Both the position numbers and the translations under genes were made by a program. From NCBI RefSeq assembly GCF_001427605.1, contig NZ_LMGZ01000010.1:1-63223 (forward strand): a stretch of DNA of 63,223 nucleotides, given 5' to 3'. Origin of the DNA: Devosia sp. Root635 (lineage in GTDB: Bacteria; Pseudomonadota; Alphaproteobacteria; Rhizobiales; Devosiaceae). Under the pieces are notes generated by a model. It saw only the letters and a program-made list of their open reading frames with translations. It did no database searches and had not been told where the DNA came from. Shown here piece by piece: positions 16,069 to 25,100 of the stretch. Numbering within the stretch: position 1 is the stretch's first letter; the number at the start of each line of letters is the position of its first letter.

Positions 16069-16722
16069 TCAGGGAATGATGCGCGCCGGCCGCCGCAGCA
16101 AAAACGCCGCCAGAAACCCCAGATACACAGCCGCCGGCGCCAGCAGCGCATTGATGCCCGCCAGGCCATAGCCCCATGCCCCCAGCAATCCGCCCAGCAG
16201 CAATGATGCCCAGACCAGCGCATGCTGGGCCCAACGCCAGGGCGGGGCGAGGCCGCGCAGGGCACGGGCCAGGTCATGTCCGGCCATGAACAGCGTGCCA
16301 GTGACGAAGGTGGTGCCGAGCCGCACCGAGCCGGTCGAGGGCAGGATAGCGTTCTGCGCACCGGCGCCGGCAGCCAGGATCAGCATGAACTGGGTCGACG
16401 GAAATCCCGCCAGGGCCAGAACCAATGTGGCGGCGAAGCATGCCAGCACCAACCCGGTCACCGCGCCGGCGCCCCAGCGCGCTCCGGCAGCGATGGCCAG
16501 CAGCGAACCGGCGACACTGCCAAGGAAGAACAGGGCTACCAGCGAAGTGGTGAGCAGCGCCACCGGCCAGGCGCCGGTCGCCAGTGCATCGCCGAGCTGG
16601 GTGGTGTTGCCGCTCATGAACGAGGTGAAATGCCCGCCCAGCTCGATGAAGCCGATGACATCGGCAAAGCCGGCCGCGGCGGTGAGGAGCAGGCCGAGGC
16701 TGAGCTGGGGCGTAGGGGTCAT
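16069..16722 (-). CDS. DUF1275 (YoaK) family membrane protein
   Basis: The 217-residue product has about six hydrophobic segments. It carries the family marks 'GFADVIGFIELGGHFTSFMSGNTTQLG' near the N-terminus (given as an overlapping description: ADVIGF, FTSFMSGNT), 'GAGAQNA' and 'VTGTLF'. It is an inner-membrane protein of unknown transport or structural role. It is convergent with the YkuD gene, with a 1-bp gap, and divergent from the SOS-controlled small ORF. Confidence 0.88.
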   Translation of the reverse strand: MTPTPQLSLGLLLTAAAGFADVIGFIELGGHFTSFMSGNTTQLGDALATGAWPVALLTTSLVALFFLGSVAGSLLAIAAGARWGAGAVTGLVLACFAATLVLALAGFPSTQFMLILAAGAGAQNAILPSTGSVRLGTTFVTGTLFMAGHDLARALRGLAPPWRWAQHALVWASLLLGGLLGAWGYGLAGINALLAPAAVYLGFLAAFLLRRPARIIP

Positions 16723-16847
16723 GGGCCGAGTTTGGCGAGTCGCCCGGATTCACGCAAGCGCGGCGTCGATGCTAACAGTCCGTGAACGTTTCCTAACGCT
16801 TTGCTAACCAGTTCCGCCCGATCCCCGCTGTTCCCGGAGATCACAGG

Positions 16848-16876
16848 TGGACAGGAACAAAAGACGAACTTATAAG
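16848..16876 (+). promoter_or_regulatory. SOS-controlled promoter with LexA box
   Basis: A -35 TGGACA (16848-16853) and a -10 TATAAG (16871-16876) are 17 bp apart. The spacer holds a perfect alphaproteobacterial SOS box GAAC-AAAAGAC-GAAC at 16855-16869. LexA bound here would block RNA polymerase directly. A further GAAC at 16876 forms an N6 half-repeat that is not a canonical box. A degenerate CtrA-like CTAA-N7-CTAA lies at 16793-16807. Confidence 0.78.
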
Positions 16877-16903
16877 AACATTATAGCAACGCGGGAGATG
16901 CAG

Positions 16904-17002
16904 ATGCTCACTTTCATCAAGGACTTCGCCGCCTTTGTCACGCTCGGCGCCTTCACGGTCGGCTCGCTGACCTGGATGGATGTGCTGACCCGACTCGTGT
17001 GA
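16904..17002 (+). CDS. SOS-controlled 32-aa membrane peptide, SidA-like candidate
   Basis: ATG 16904 has GGGAG at a 7-base spacing, and the frame runs 32 codons to TGA. An ATG at 16898 is too close to the ribosome site. The product starts MLTFIKDF and has one hydrophobic segment (FAAFVTLGAFTVGSLTWM) and a short C-terminal tail DVLTRLV, so one inner-membrane helix is predicted. The promoter directly upstream has a LexA box between -35 and -10. dnaE begins 67 bp downstream. Caulobacter SidA is a 29-residue SOS-induced inner-membrane division inhibitor; similarity here is in size, topology, control and context, not a proven alignment. Confidence 0.68.
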   Translation: MLTFIKDFAAFVTLGAFTVGSLTWMDVLTRLV

Positions 17003-17069
17003 CCCTTCCTGTGGATTGCGGTCTGGCGGCGGTATCGAAGCCGCGCCGGGCCGGTCATAAAGGGCAATC

Positions 17070-20000
17070 ATGCGCGGTCCCGGCTTCATCCATCTTCACG
17101 TCCATTCGGCCTATTCCCTGCTGGAGGGGGCCCTTCAGCTCGAGACGATTCTCAAGCTCGCGACCGAGGACAGCCAGCCCGCTCTGGGCATTGCCGATAC
17201 CGGTAACCTGTTCGGGGCGCTGGAATTTTCCGAGAAGGCCAGCAAGAAGGGCATCCAACCGCTGGCCGGGGTGGAACTGGCCATTGACTTTGCCGCCGCC
17301 GAGGAGCGTATCAGCGAGCGCGGCCACGTCGCCTGGGCCGGCAAGTCCAGCGTCGTCCTGCTGGCGCAGACCGAGGCGGGCTTCGCCAATCTCTCGCGGC
17401 TGGTGTCGCAGTCCTATCTCCAGGGCGACGGCTCCGGCACGGCGCGGGCCAGGCTCGACTGGCTGACCCCTGATAGCCTAGAAGGCCTCATCTGCCTCAG
17501 CGGCGGGCCGGAAGGGGCCATCGACATGGCTTTCGCCCATGGGCAGGACGCCAATGCCATCCGCCGGCTCGACCGGCTGACCGAGCTGTTCGGCGACCGC
17601 TTCTATATCGAATTGCAGCGCCACGGCCGGGTGCAGGAAGCCGCCGTCGAGCCGCGCCTGATCGACTATGCCTATCGCAAGGGCGTGCCGCTGGTCGCCA
17701 CCAACGAGCCTTTCTTCAAGTCTGCCAAGGAGTTCGAGGCGCATGATGCGCTGCTGGCCATTGCCGGCGGCACCGTGCTGGCCCAGACCGAGCGGCGCAA
17801 GCTCAACGACCAGTATTATTTCAAGACCCGCGCCGAAATGGCCGAGCTGTTCTCGGACATTCCCGAGGCGCTGGACTCCACGGTGGAAATCGCCCGCCGC
17901 GTGTCCTATCGGCCGCGCACGCGCAGCCCCATCCTGCCCAAATTCGCTGCCGCGCCCGATCTCAGCGATGCCGATGCGGTGGCCGCCGAGGCCGCGGCTT
18001 TGCGGGCCATGGCGGAGGAGGGGCTGCGGGCGCGCCTGGCCAGTCCCGGCCCGGCGCCGGGCAAGACCGAGCAGGAATATTGGGAACGGCTGGAATTCGA
18101 GCTGGGCATCATCCAGTCGATGAAGTTCCCTGGCTATTTCCTCATCGTGGCTGACTTTATCCGCTGGTCCAAGTCGCAGGGTATTCCCGTGGGGCCGGGC
18201 CGGGGCTCGGGCGCCGGCTCGCTGGTGGCCTATGCCACCACCATTACCGACCTCGATCCGCTGGCCTACAATCTGCTGTTCGAACGCTTCCTCAATCCGG
18301 AACGCGTGTCGATGCCCGACTTCGATATCGACTTCTGCCAGGATCGCCGCGAAGAGGTGATCCATTACGTCCAGCAGAAATACGGCACCGAGCAGGTGGC
18401 GCAGATCATTACCTTCGGAACGCTGCAGGCCCGCGCCGTTCTGCGCGATGTGGGCCGGGTGCTGCAGATGCCCTATGGGCAGGTCGACCGCATCTGCAAG
18501 CTGGTGCCGGCCAATCCGGCAGACCCGTGGTCCATCGAGCGGACCATGAATGAGGTGCCGGCCTTCAAGGCCATGGCCGACGAGGACGAGACGGTGGCGG
18601 ACCTGATCGCCATCGCCCGCAATCTGGAAGGGCTGTTCCGTCACGCCTCGACCCATGCCGCCGGCATCATCATCGGCGACCGGCCGCTGCAAGACCTGGC
18701 GCCGCTCTATCGCGATCCGCGCTCGGACATGCCGGTCTGCCAGTACAACATGAAGTGGAGCGAGGCGGCCGGGCTAGTCAAGTTCGACTTCCTCGGGCTC
18801 AAGACGCTGACCACGGTGGAATATGCCGTCGAGATGGTCAATCTCGATGGGGGCAATCTCCGGATCGAAGACATTCCTATCGACGACAAGCCGACCTACG
18901 ACCTCTATGCCAAGGGTGACACGTTCGGTGTGTTCCAGGTGGAAGGCGCCGGCATGCGCCGCGCGCTGGTCGACATGAAGCCGGACCGCTTCGAGGATAT
19001 CATCGCGCTGGTGGCGCTCTACCGGCCCGGTCCGATGGACAATATCCCCCTGTTCAACGACCGCAAGCATGGCCGCGAAGAGGTGGAATATCCTCATCCC
19101 GAGCTCTCCAAGGTGCTCGACGAGACCTATGGCATCATCGTCTACCAGGAACAGGTGATGCAGATCGCCCAGCTTCTGTCGGGCTATTCGCTGGGTGAAG
19201 CCGATATGCTGCGCCGCGCCATGGGCAAGAAGATCAAATCCGAAATGGACGCGCAGCGCGAGCGCTTCCGCGAGGGCGCGGTGGCGCATGGCCTCAAGCA
19301 AAGCCAGGCCGACACCATTTTCGACCTGCTGGCCAAGTTCGCCAATTACGGCTTCAACAAGAGCCACGCGGCGACCTATGCGCTGGTGAGCTACCAGACC
19401 GCCTGGCTCAAGGCGCATCACCCGCACGAATTCCTCGCCGCCTCGATGACGCTCGACATGGGCAATACCGACAAGCTGGCCGAATTCCGCAGCGAAGCCA
19501 AGCGCCACAATATCGAGCTGGTCGCGCCCTGCGTGAACACGTCCCAGGTGGTGTTCTCGGTCAAGGACAAGCGCATTCTCTATGGCCTCTGTGCCGTCAA
19601 GGGCGTGGGCCGGCAGGTGGCCGAGCATATTGTCGAGGTGCGCGGCGATACCCCGTTTAAGGACCTCGGCGACTTTGCCCGGAGGGTCGATCCGCGCGTC
19701 CTGTCCAAGCGCACGCTGGAAACGCTGGCCAATGCCGGCGCCTTCGACGCCATCGTGTCCAGCCGCGAAGTCGCCTTCGCCGCCATCGAGGCGGTCATGG
19801 GCATGGCCCACTCGCTCACCACCGAGCGCAATGAGGGCCAGTGGAACATGTTCGACTTGGGCGAGCCCGAGCCGATCCGCCTGCCGGCGGGTGTGCCGGC
19901 CTGGTCCACGACCGAGCGGGCCGACCGGGAACTCTCGGCCATCGGCTTCCACCTCTCGGCCCACCCGCTCGACGCCTATGCCGACCTGTTCGAAAAGCTG

Positions 20001-20528
20001 CGCGTGCAGCGCTGGGGCGATTTCGAGCGCGCCGTCAAGGACGGCGCTTCGGCCGGGCGGTTGGCCGGCACGATCAGCGGGCGGCAGGACCGGCGCACCC
20101 GCAAGGGCACGCCGATGATGATCCTGACATTGTCGGACCAGACCGGCAGTTTCGAAGTCATCGCCTTTTCCGAGCAGATCAACGAATTCGGCGCGCTGCT
20201 GCAGCCGGGCAAGTCGGTGATCCTGCAGGTGGGCGCCGACGAACGCGCCGAAGGCATCAGCCTGCGCCTGCTCTCGGCCCAGGCCATCGACGGCATCGAG
20301 GACACGATCGAGCGCCGCCTCACGGTCTTTGCCGCCGACGCCAAGGCACTCGGCTCCATCAATGCCCAGCTCATGCGGGGCGGGGAGGGGAGGGTGAACT
20401 TCGTCGTCATCCGCGACGGCGGCGCCCGCGAATACGAGATCGAGCTGCCGGGGGCCTATCGGATCACGGCCGAAGTCGCCGGCGGCATCAAGGCGCTGGA
20501 TGGCGTGACGGATGTGCGGCTGCACTAG
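17070..20528 (+). CDS. dnaE: DNA polymerase III alpha subunit
   Basis: The 1152-residue replicative polymerase has an N-terminal PHP domain (FIHLHVHSAYSLLEGA). The palm active site includes PDFDIDFCQDRREEVI and the upstream 'GPGRGSGAGSLVAYA'. The fingers, tandem helix-hairpin-helix region ('GVGRQVAEHIVEVRGDTPF') and an OB-fold ('AGTISGRQDRRTRKGTPM') follow. Length and motifs fit DnaE1, not the damage polymerase DnaE2, which belongs with imuAB. It lies 67 bp after the SOS-controlled small ORF with no terminator between, so part of its transcription may respond to DNA damage. It is followed by a 499-bp gap. Confidence 0.96.
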   Translation: MRGPGFIHLHVHSAYSLLEGALQLETILKLATEDSQPALGIADTGNLFGALEFSEKASKKGIQPLAGVELAIDFAAAEERISERGHVAWAGKSSVVLLAQTEAGFANLSRLVSQSYLQGDGSGTARARLDWLTPDSLEGLICLSGGPEGAIDMAFAHGQDANAIRRLDRLTELFGDRFYIELQRHGRVQEAAVEPRLIDYAYRKGVPLVATNEPFFKSAKEFEAHDALLAIAGGTVLAQTERRKLNDQYYFKTRAEMAELFSDIPEALDSTVEIARRVSYRPRTRSPILPKFAAAPDLSDADAVAAEAAALRAMAEEGLRARLASPGPAPGKTEQEYWERLEFELGIIQSMKFPGYFLIVADFIRWSKSQGIPVGPGRGSGAGSLVAYATTITDLDPLAYNLLFERFLNPERVSMPDFDIDFCQDRREEVIHYVQQKYGTEQVAQIITFGTLQARAVLRDVGRVLQMPYGQVDRICKLVPANPADPWSIERTMNEVPAFKAMADEDETVADLIAIARNLEGLFRHASTHAAGIIIGDRPLQDLAPLYRDPRSDMPVCQYNMKWSEAAGLVKFDFLGLKTLTTVEYAVEMVNLDGGNLRIEDIPIDDKPTYDLYAKGDTFGVFQVEGAGMRRALVDMKPDRFEDIIALVALYRPGPMDNIPLFNDRKHGREEVEYPHPELSKVLDETYGIIVYQEQVMQIAQLLSGYSLGEADMLRRAMGKKIKSEMDAQRERFREGAVAHGLKQSQADTIFDLLAKFANYGFNKSHAATYALVSYQTAWLKAHHPHEFLAASMTLDMGNTDKLAEFRSEAKRHNIELVAPCVNTSQVVFSVKDKRILYGLCAVKGVGRQVAEHIVEVRGDTPFKDLGDFARRVDPRVLSKRTLETLANAGAFDAIVSSREVAFAAIEAVMGMAHSLTTERNEGQWNMFDLGEPEPIRLPAGVPAWSTTERADRELSAIGFHLSAHPLDAYADLFEKLRVQRWGDFERAVKDGASAGRLAGTISGRQDRRTRKGTPMMILTLSDQTGSFEVIAFSEQINEFGALLQPGKSVILQVGADERAEGISLRLLSAQAIDGIEDTIERRLTVFAADAKALGSINAQLMRGGEGRVNFVVIRDGGAREYEIELPGAYRITAEVAGGIKALDGVTDVRLH

Positions 20529-20721
20529 GCCGGCGGGCGCCATTTCAAGCGTGACGACCTGCTGCGAAAAGCGCGGGAGAGGCGAGCCTGAGCCCTGCCT
20601 CCCCCACTAAGGGGTTTTCACCCTTGCCCCCACGGACAAGCGCGGGTCTGTCGATACAATACGGCCGATATGTATGCGGTTCCCTAACGAACCCGCGAGC
20701 ATTTTGCCATCTCGCTCTGAG

Positions 20722-20785
20722 CTCCGGACGCTTCAATTTTCCACGACGACGCCGTGCGATTTTGATGGGATAGGAGCGTCCGGAG
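20722..20785. repeat. Inverted repeat in dnaE-rpsB gap
   Basis: CTCCGGACGCT (20722-20732) and AGCGTCCGGAG (20775-20785) are perfect complements with a 42-nt loop. It belongs to a 499-bp gap (20529-21027) that also holds C-rich runs near 20600 and the next palindrome. No gene is seen in the gap. Confidence 0.65.
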
Positions 20786-20793
20786 TGAACATT

Positions 20794-20869
20794 CCCCACA
20801 AGGGGAGGGATCAATCACGGTGTCGCGTGAGTGTTCGTCAGTTCAAAGTGAACACGCCCCCTTGTGGGG
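20794..20869. repeat. Inverted repeat upstream of rpsB
   Basis: CCCCACAAGGGG (20794-20805) pairs with CCCCTTGTGGGG (20858-20869). Inside, GTGTTC and GAACAC form a second stem. The segment lies about 160 bp before rpsB. It could be an extragenic palindrome or part of the rpsB leader; a TTGACT at 20901 is a possible -35 placed after it, which would leave it outside the transcript. Confidence 0.6.
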
Positions 20870-21027
20870 AGGGCCGTCTTCCCCTATATCGCCCCTGCGT
20901 TTGACTGTGTGTCAGCGCGATTTCACACACGAGGCAGGCGTTTCGAGCAATCGGAAAGCCATCCGGTGGCGGGTAACCGCCGCAAGGCCTCGTGGCGGCA
21001 TCAACCGGTAAACAAGGAGCAGCCATC

Positions 21028-21807
21028 ATGGCACTGCCCGATTTTTCTATGCGCCAACTGCTCGAAGCAGGCGTCCACTTCGGTCACCAGAAGCACCGCT
21101 GGAACCCCAAGATGGAGCGCTATATCTTTGGCGTTCGCAACGACATCCACATTCTCGACCTGAGCCAGACCGTGCCGGCCCTGAGCCGCGCGCTGCAGCT
21201 GGTGTCCGACACCGTGGCCGATGGCGGTCGCGTGCTGTTCGTCGGCACCAAGCGCCAGGCGGCGCCGCTGGTGGCTGATGCCGCCAAGCAGTCGGCCCAG
21301 TATTACGTCAATTCCCGCTGGCTCGGCGGCACGCTGACCAACTGGCAGACCATCTCGAACTCGATCGCGCGCCTGCGCGAACTCGAATCGATGAGCGAAG
21401 ACACGCTCGCGCTGCGTACCAAGAAGGAGCGCCTGATGATGAGCCGCGAGCAGGAACGCCTCGAGCGTGACCTGGGCGGCATCAAGGACATGGGCAACCT
21501 GCCGTCCCTGCTGTTCGTCATCGACACCAACAAGGAAGCCAATGCGATCAAGGAAGCCCGCCGCCTGGGGATTCCGGTCGTTGCCATCGTCGATACCAAT
21601 TGCGATCCCGACACGGTCGACTACGCCATTCCCGGCAATGACGACGCTTCGCGCGCTCTCGAGCTCTATGTCTCGCTGATCTCCAAGGCAGCCATCGACG
21701 GCATCGGCCGTTCGGCGTCGGGCCTGGGTGCCGATCTGGGCGCGTCCGATCGTGCTCCGGCTGAAGAGTTGCCGGGCGACGAAGCCCCGGCTGCCGCCGC
21801 CAACTAA
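21028..21807 (+). CDS. rpsB: 30S ribosomal protein S2
   Basis: The 259-residue protein begins [20 protein letters not shown], the S2 signature, and continues with '[17 protein letters not shown]' and '[14 protein letters not shown]'. It assembles late on the 30S back side, joining S1 to the subunit. The start has AAGGAG upstream. The Ala/Pro/Asp-rich C-terminal extension is typical of alphaproteobacteria. It heads the rpsB-tsf operon, and a hairpin in the spacer before tsf may tune the ratio of products. Confidence 0.97.
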   Translation: MALPDFSMRQLLEAGVHFGHQKHRWNPKMERYIFGVRNDIHILDLSQTVPALSRALQLVSDTVADGGRVLFVGTKRQAAPLVADAAKQSAQYYVNSRWLGGTLTNWQTISNSIARLRELESMSEDTLALRTKKERLMMSREQERLERDLGGIKDMGNLPSLLFVIDTNKEANAIKEARRLGIPVVAIVDTNCDPDTVDYAIPGNDDASRALELYVSLISKAAIDGIGRSASGLGADLGASDRAPAEELPGDEAPAAAAN

Positions 21808-21842
21808 GCGCGTTTCGCGTCTTTCGTACTGATTTGAACCAT

Positions 21843-21864
21843 GCGACCCCTTGAACGGGGTCGC
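21843..21864 (+). other. Stem-loop between rpsB and tsf
   Basis: GCGACCCC and GGGGTCGC are perfect 8-bp arms around TTGAAC, in the 70-bp spacer. There is no T run, so it is an RNA-stability or partial-termination element at most. Confidence 0.5.
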
Positions 21865-21877
21865 CAAGAGGTGAACC

Positions 21878-22819
21878 ATGGAAATCACTGCAGGAATGGT
21901 CAAGCAGCTCCGCGACTCGACGGGCGTCGGGATGATGGACTGCAAGAAGGCCCTGGCCGAAACCAATGGCGACATGGAAGCCGCGGTCGACTGGCTGCGC
22001 ACCCGTGGCCTTGCCAAGGCTGCCAAGAAGGCTGACCGCGTGGCCGCCGAAGGCCTGGTCGGTGTCGCCACCGCCGGCACCAAGGCCGCCGTCGTCGAAG
22101 TGAACTCGGAAACCGACTTCGTTGCCCGCAACGAGCAGTTCCAGGACATTGTCGGCAATGTCGCCAAGCTGGCGCTCGATGCCGATAGCGACGTGGTCAA
22201 GCTCGGCGAAATGCCGTTCCCCGGTTCGGGCCACTCGGTTTCGGCCGAGCTGACCGAGGCGATCGCCAAGATCGGCGAGAACATGAACCTGCGCCGCACC
22301 GAAGTCGTTTCGGTCACCGATGGCGTGGTCGAGAGCTATATCCACAACGCCGTCAAGGGCGGCCTCGGTCGTATCGGCATTCTGGTGGCGCTCGAATCGA
22401 GCGGCGACAAGGCTGCGCTCAGCACCCTTGGCAAGCAGCTCGCGATGCACATCGCCGCCGCCCAGCCGCAGGCGATTTCGCCCGAGGAACTGGATCAGGA
22501 GGTTGTCGCCCGCGAGCGCGCCATCATTCTCGAGCAGGTCAAGGAATCGGGCAAGTCGGCCGAGATCGCCGAAAAGATGGTCGATGGCCGCATGCGCAAG
22601 TACTTCGAGGAAGTGACGCTCCTGGCGCAGACCTTCGTGATCGACGGCGAGACCAAGGTCCGCGATGCGATCAAGAATGCCGAGAAGGACGTTGGCGCCC
22701 CCATCACGCTGACCAAGTTCGTGCGTTATGCGCTGGGCGAGGGCATCGAGAAGGCCGAGACCGACTTCGCCGCTGAAGTTGCCGCCACGGCTGGCACCAA
22801 GCCGGCCAATTCCAACTGA
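21878..22819 (+). CDS. tsf: Elongation factor Ts
   Basis: The 313-residue nucleotide exchange factor for EF-Tu has the N-terminal UBA-like domain and signature '[16 protein letters not shown]', plus '[13 protein letters not shown]' of the core. It ends in the C-terminal module '[17 protein letters not shown]'. Length is normal for the class. It follows rpsB by 70 bp and is co-transcribed with it. A GC hairpin after its stop may end the operon before pyrH. Confidence 0.97.
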   Translation: MEITAGMVKQLRDSTGVGMMDCKKALAETNGDMEAAVDWLRTRGLAKAAKKADRVAAEGLVGVATAGTKAAVVEVNSETDFVARNEQFQDIVGNVAKLALDADSDVVKLGEMPFPGSGHSVSAELTEAIAKIGENMNLRRTEVVSVTDGVVESYIHNAVKGGLGRIGILVALESSGDKAALSTLGKQLAMHIAAAQPQAISPEELDQEVVARERAIILEQVKESGKSAEIAEKMVDGRMRKYFEEVTLLAQTFVIDGETKVRDAIKNAEKDVGAPITLTKFVRYALGEGIEKAETDFAAEVAATAGTKPANSN

Positions 22820-22825
22820 TCTTCT

Positions 22826-22851
22826 GCGGGCAGGCCCACGGGCCTGTCCGC
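22826..22851 (+). terminator. Possible terminator after tsf
   Basis: GCGGGCAGGCCC and GGGCCTGTCCGC form a 12-bp stem with one G-U pair, starting 6 bp after the tsf stop. The T run is missing, so termination efficiency is doubtful. Confidence 0.45.
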
Positions 22852-23015
22852 TGCTCTCCCGGCGGCCATGATTTGGGCGGGATCGAGCGTAAAACCCAGC
22901 CGTTATCATGTTCCGATGGTACCACGCCTTCTGTTGAAGGCGATTTTGCCATAGGGTCTGCCGGGTGCCGCCGGATTCGGTGCCCCATCCATGTTCTTGT
23001 CAAAGGGGTTCGCCG

Positions 23016-23735
23016 ATGGCGCCTGCCTATAAACGCATTCTCCTCAAGGTTTCGGGCGAGGCGCTGGCAGGGGACAATTCCTTCGGGATCGAGCCGCCTT
23101 TCCTGCAGGCCGTGGCCAAGCAGATCGCCGATGTCGCCAATAGCGGCGTGCAGATCGCCATCGTGGTCGGCGGCGGCAATATTTTCCGCGGCATGGCCGG
23201 CGCGGCCGACGGCACCGATCGCGTTACCGCCGACATGATGGGCATGCTGGGCACCATGATCAACGCCCTGGCCCTTTCCAACGCCATTTCCCGCCAGGGC
23301 GCGAAGTCCAAGCCCTATAGCGCCGTGTCCATGCCGTCCGTGGCCGACACATTCACCGCGCGTGACGCCAAGCTGTCGCTCGAGGATGGGTTCGTGGTCG
23401 TGATGGGCGGCGGCATCGGCAATCCATTCTTCACCACCGACACGGCATCCACCCTGCGCGCCATCGAGCTGGAATGCGATGTGGTGCTCAAGGGCACCAA
23501 GGTCGATGGGGTCTATTCGGAGGATCCGATGAAGAATCCGAATGCAACGCGTTACGACACCGTCAGCTATGATGAAGTTATCGGCAAGAATCTGCGTGTT
23601 ATGGATACTGCAGCCTTCGCTCTTGCCCGCGACAACGCCATGCCGATAATCGTATATGCTCTCGACGACACGGCGGGCCTGGCGGGTGTATTGGCGGGGA
23701 CGACCCGCTCGACGCGCGTCGGCGAGCCGCTCTAG
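23016..23735 (+). CDS. pyrH: UMP kinase
   Basis: The 239-residue amino acid kinase-fold enzyme phosphorylates UMP to UDP. It has the N-terminal 'RILLKVSGEAL', the Gly-rich 'IVVGGGNIFRG', 'DMMGMLGTMINAL' and the substrate region 'KGTKVDGVYSEDP'. The start at 23016 (MAPAYKRILLKVSGEAL) has AAAGGGG upstream; the frame before it has no signal and encodes unlikely sequence. pyrH-frr-uppS-cdsA-rseP form a tight run that links pyrimidine supply, ribosome recycling and envelope lipid synthesis. Confidence 0.97.
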   Translation: MAPAYKRILLKVSGEALAGDNSFGIEPPFLQAVAKQIADVANSGVQIAIVVGGGNIFRGMAGAADGTDRVTADMMGMLGTMINALALSNAISRQGAKSKPYSAVSMPSVADTFTARDAKLSLEDGFVVVMGGGIGNPFFTTDTASTLRAIELECDVVLKGTKVDGVYSEDPMKNPNATRYDTVSYDEVIGKNLRVMDTAAFALARDNAMPIIVYALDDTAGLAGVLAGTTRSTRVGEPL

Positions 23736-23754
23736 CCTCTAAAGGACGACAATT

Positions 23755-24309
23755 ATGGCCTATGACCTCCCCGACCTGAAGAACCGCATGCAGAAGTCGA
23801 TTTCTTCGCTGCGCGACGAGTTGACGGGCCTCAGGACCGGGCGTGCCAGCGCCAGCCTGCTCGAGCCGGTGACCGTGGATGCCTATGGCACGCGAATGCC
23901 GCTGAACCAGGTCGCCACGGTGACCGTGCCGGAGCCGCGCATGCTGAGCGTGCAGGTGTGGGACCGGCAGATGGCCAATGCGGTCGAAAAGGCTATCCGC
24001 GACAGCGGCCTGGGCCTCAATCCCATGGGCGAAGGGCAGATCATCCGCGTGCCGCTGCCCGAGCTCAACGAGCAGCGCCGCAAGGAGCTGGCCAAGGTCG
24101 CCCACAACTATGCCGAGGCGGCGCGCGTTGCGGTGCGCCACATTCGCCGCGACGGCATGGATGCACTCAAGAAGGCCGAGAAGGATGGCGATCTGAGCCA
24201 GGACGATAGCCGCGTCCAGTCCGATCTCGTGCAGAAGGCAACCGACGCTGCCGTGGCCGAGATCGACCAGGTGGTCGCGGCCAAGGAAGCGGAAATCATG
24301 CAGGTCTAA
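23755..24309 (+). CDS. frr: Ribosome recycling factor
   Basis: The 184-residue protein has the standard length and motifs: '[21 protein letters not shown]', '[15 protein letters not shown]', '[16 protein letters not shown]' and '[14 protein letters not shown]'. It splits post-termination ribosomes together with EF-G. It begins 19 bp after pyrH and is followed by uppS after 29 bp. Nothing unusual is seen. Confidence 0.98.
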   Translation: MAYDLPDLKNRMQKSISSLRDELTGLRTGRASASLLEPVTVDAYGTRMPLNQVATVTVPEPRMLSVQVWDRQMANAVEKAIRDSGLGLNPMGEGQIIRVPLPELNEQRRKELAKVAHNYAEAARVAVRHIRRDGMDALKKAEKDGDLSQDDSRVQSDLVQKATDAAVAEIDQVVAAKEAEIMQV

Positions 24310-24338
24310 GTCGGCTGAACTGCGCCGGGAGGGCGTAG

Positions 24339-25100
24339 ATGTCCATCGATCCAGCCATTGCCAGTGATATTGCGGAGCGCCCCCGCCTGCGCATTCCTGT
24401 GCATCTTGGCGTGATCATGGATGGCAATGGCCGCTGGGCCGAGGCCCGCGGCAAGCGCCGCACCGAGGGCCATATCGAGGGCGTCAAGGCGTTGCGGAAC
24501 CTTGTTGAGCTCTGCATCAATTATGGCGTGGGGCACCTTACTGTCTTCAGTTTCTCGTCCGAGAACTGGACGAGGCCGAAGGACGAGATATCGTTCATAT
24601 TCAATCTGCTGCGTCGGTTTGTTGCATCCGACCTGCAAAGGTTGATCCGCAATAATGTACAGGTCCGCATCATCGGCAGCCGCAACGGGCTCGAGCCCAG
24701 CCTGGTCCGGCTGATCGATGACGTGGAGGCCAAGACGGCATCCAATACGGGCCTCGTGCTCATCGTGGCCTTCAACTATGGCGGCAAGGCCGAAATCGCC
24801 GATGCGACGCGCCGGATTGCCGCCGAGGTGGCTGCCGGGCGTCTGGCGCCCGAGGCCATTACCGAGGCGACGATCGCGGCGGCGCTTTATACCGCCGGCC
24901 TGCCCGATCCGGACCTCATCATCCGCACCAGTGGCGAGCAGCGCATTTCCAATTTCCTGCTATGGCAGGCCGCCTATGCGGAATTCGTTTTCGTCGATGA
25001 AAACTGGCCCGATTTCGGGGAAGCCAGCTTCATCCGCGTGCTCGAAACCTTCGCGCGGCGCGACCGGCGTTTTGGCGGCATCGAGGCGGAGCGAACTTGA
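24339..25100 (+). CDS. uppS: Isoprenyl transferase (undecaprenyl diphosphate synthase)
   Basis: The 253-residue cis-prenyltransferase makes undecaprenyl diphosphate, the carrier lipid for peptidoglycan and polysaccharide units. Diagnostic segments are 'VIMDGNGRWAEARGKRR' with the catalytic Asp, 'SFSSENWTRP' and 'PDPDLIIRTSGEQRISNFL'. The N-terminus is a little longer than in E. coli. It overlaps cdsA by 4 bp. Confidence 0.97.
   Translation: MSIDPAIASDIAERPRLRIPVHLGVIMDGNGRWAEARGKRRTEGHIEGVKALRNLVELCINYGVGHLTVFSFSSENWTRPKDEISFIFNLLRRFVASDLQRLIRNNVQVRIIGSRNGLEPSLVRLIDDVEAKTASNTGLVLIVAFNYGGKAEIADATRRIAAEVAAGRLAPEAITEATIAAALYTAGLPDPDLIIRTSGEQRISNFLLWQAAYAEFVFVDENWPDFGEASFIRVLETFARRDRRFGGIEAERT

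Noticed and set aside
16866..16879. Second GAAC repeat (GAAC-N6-GAAC) next to the SOS box
   Set aside because: Spacing is six, not seven, so it is not counted as a LexA box.
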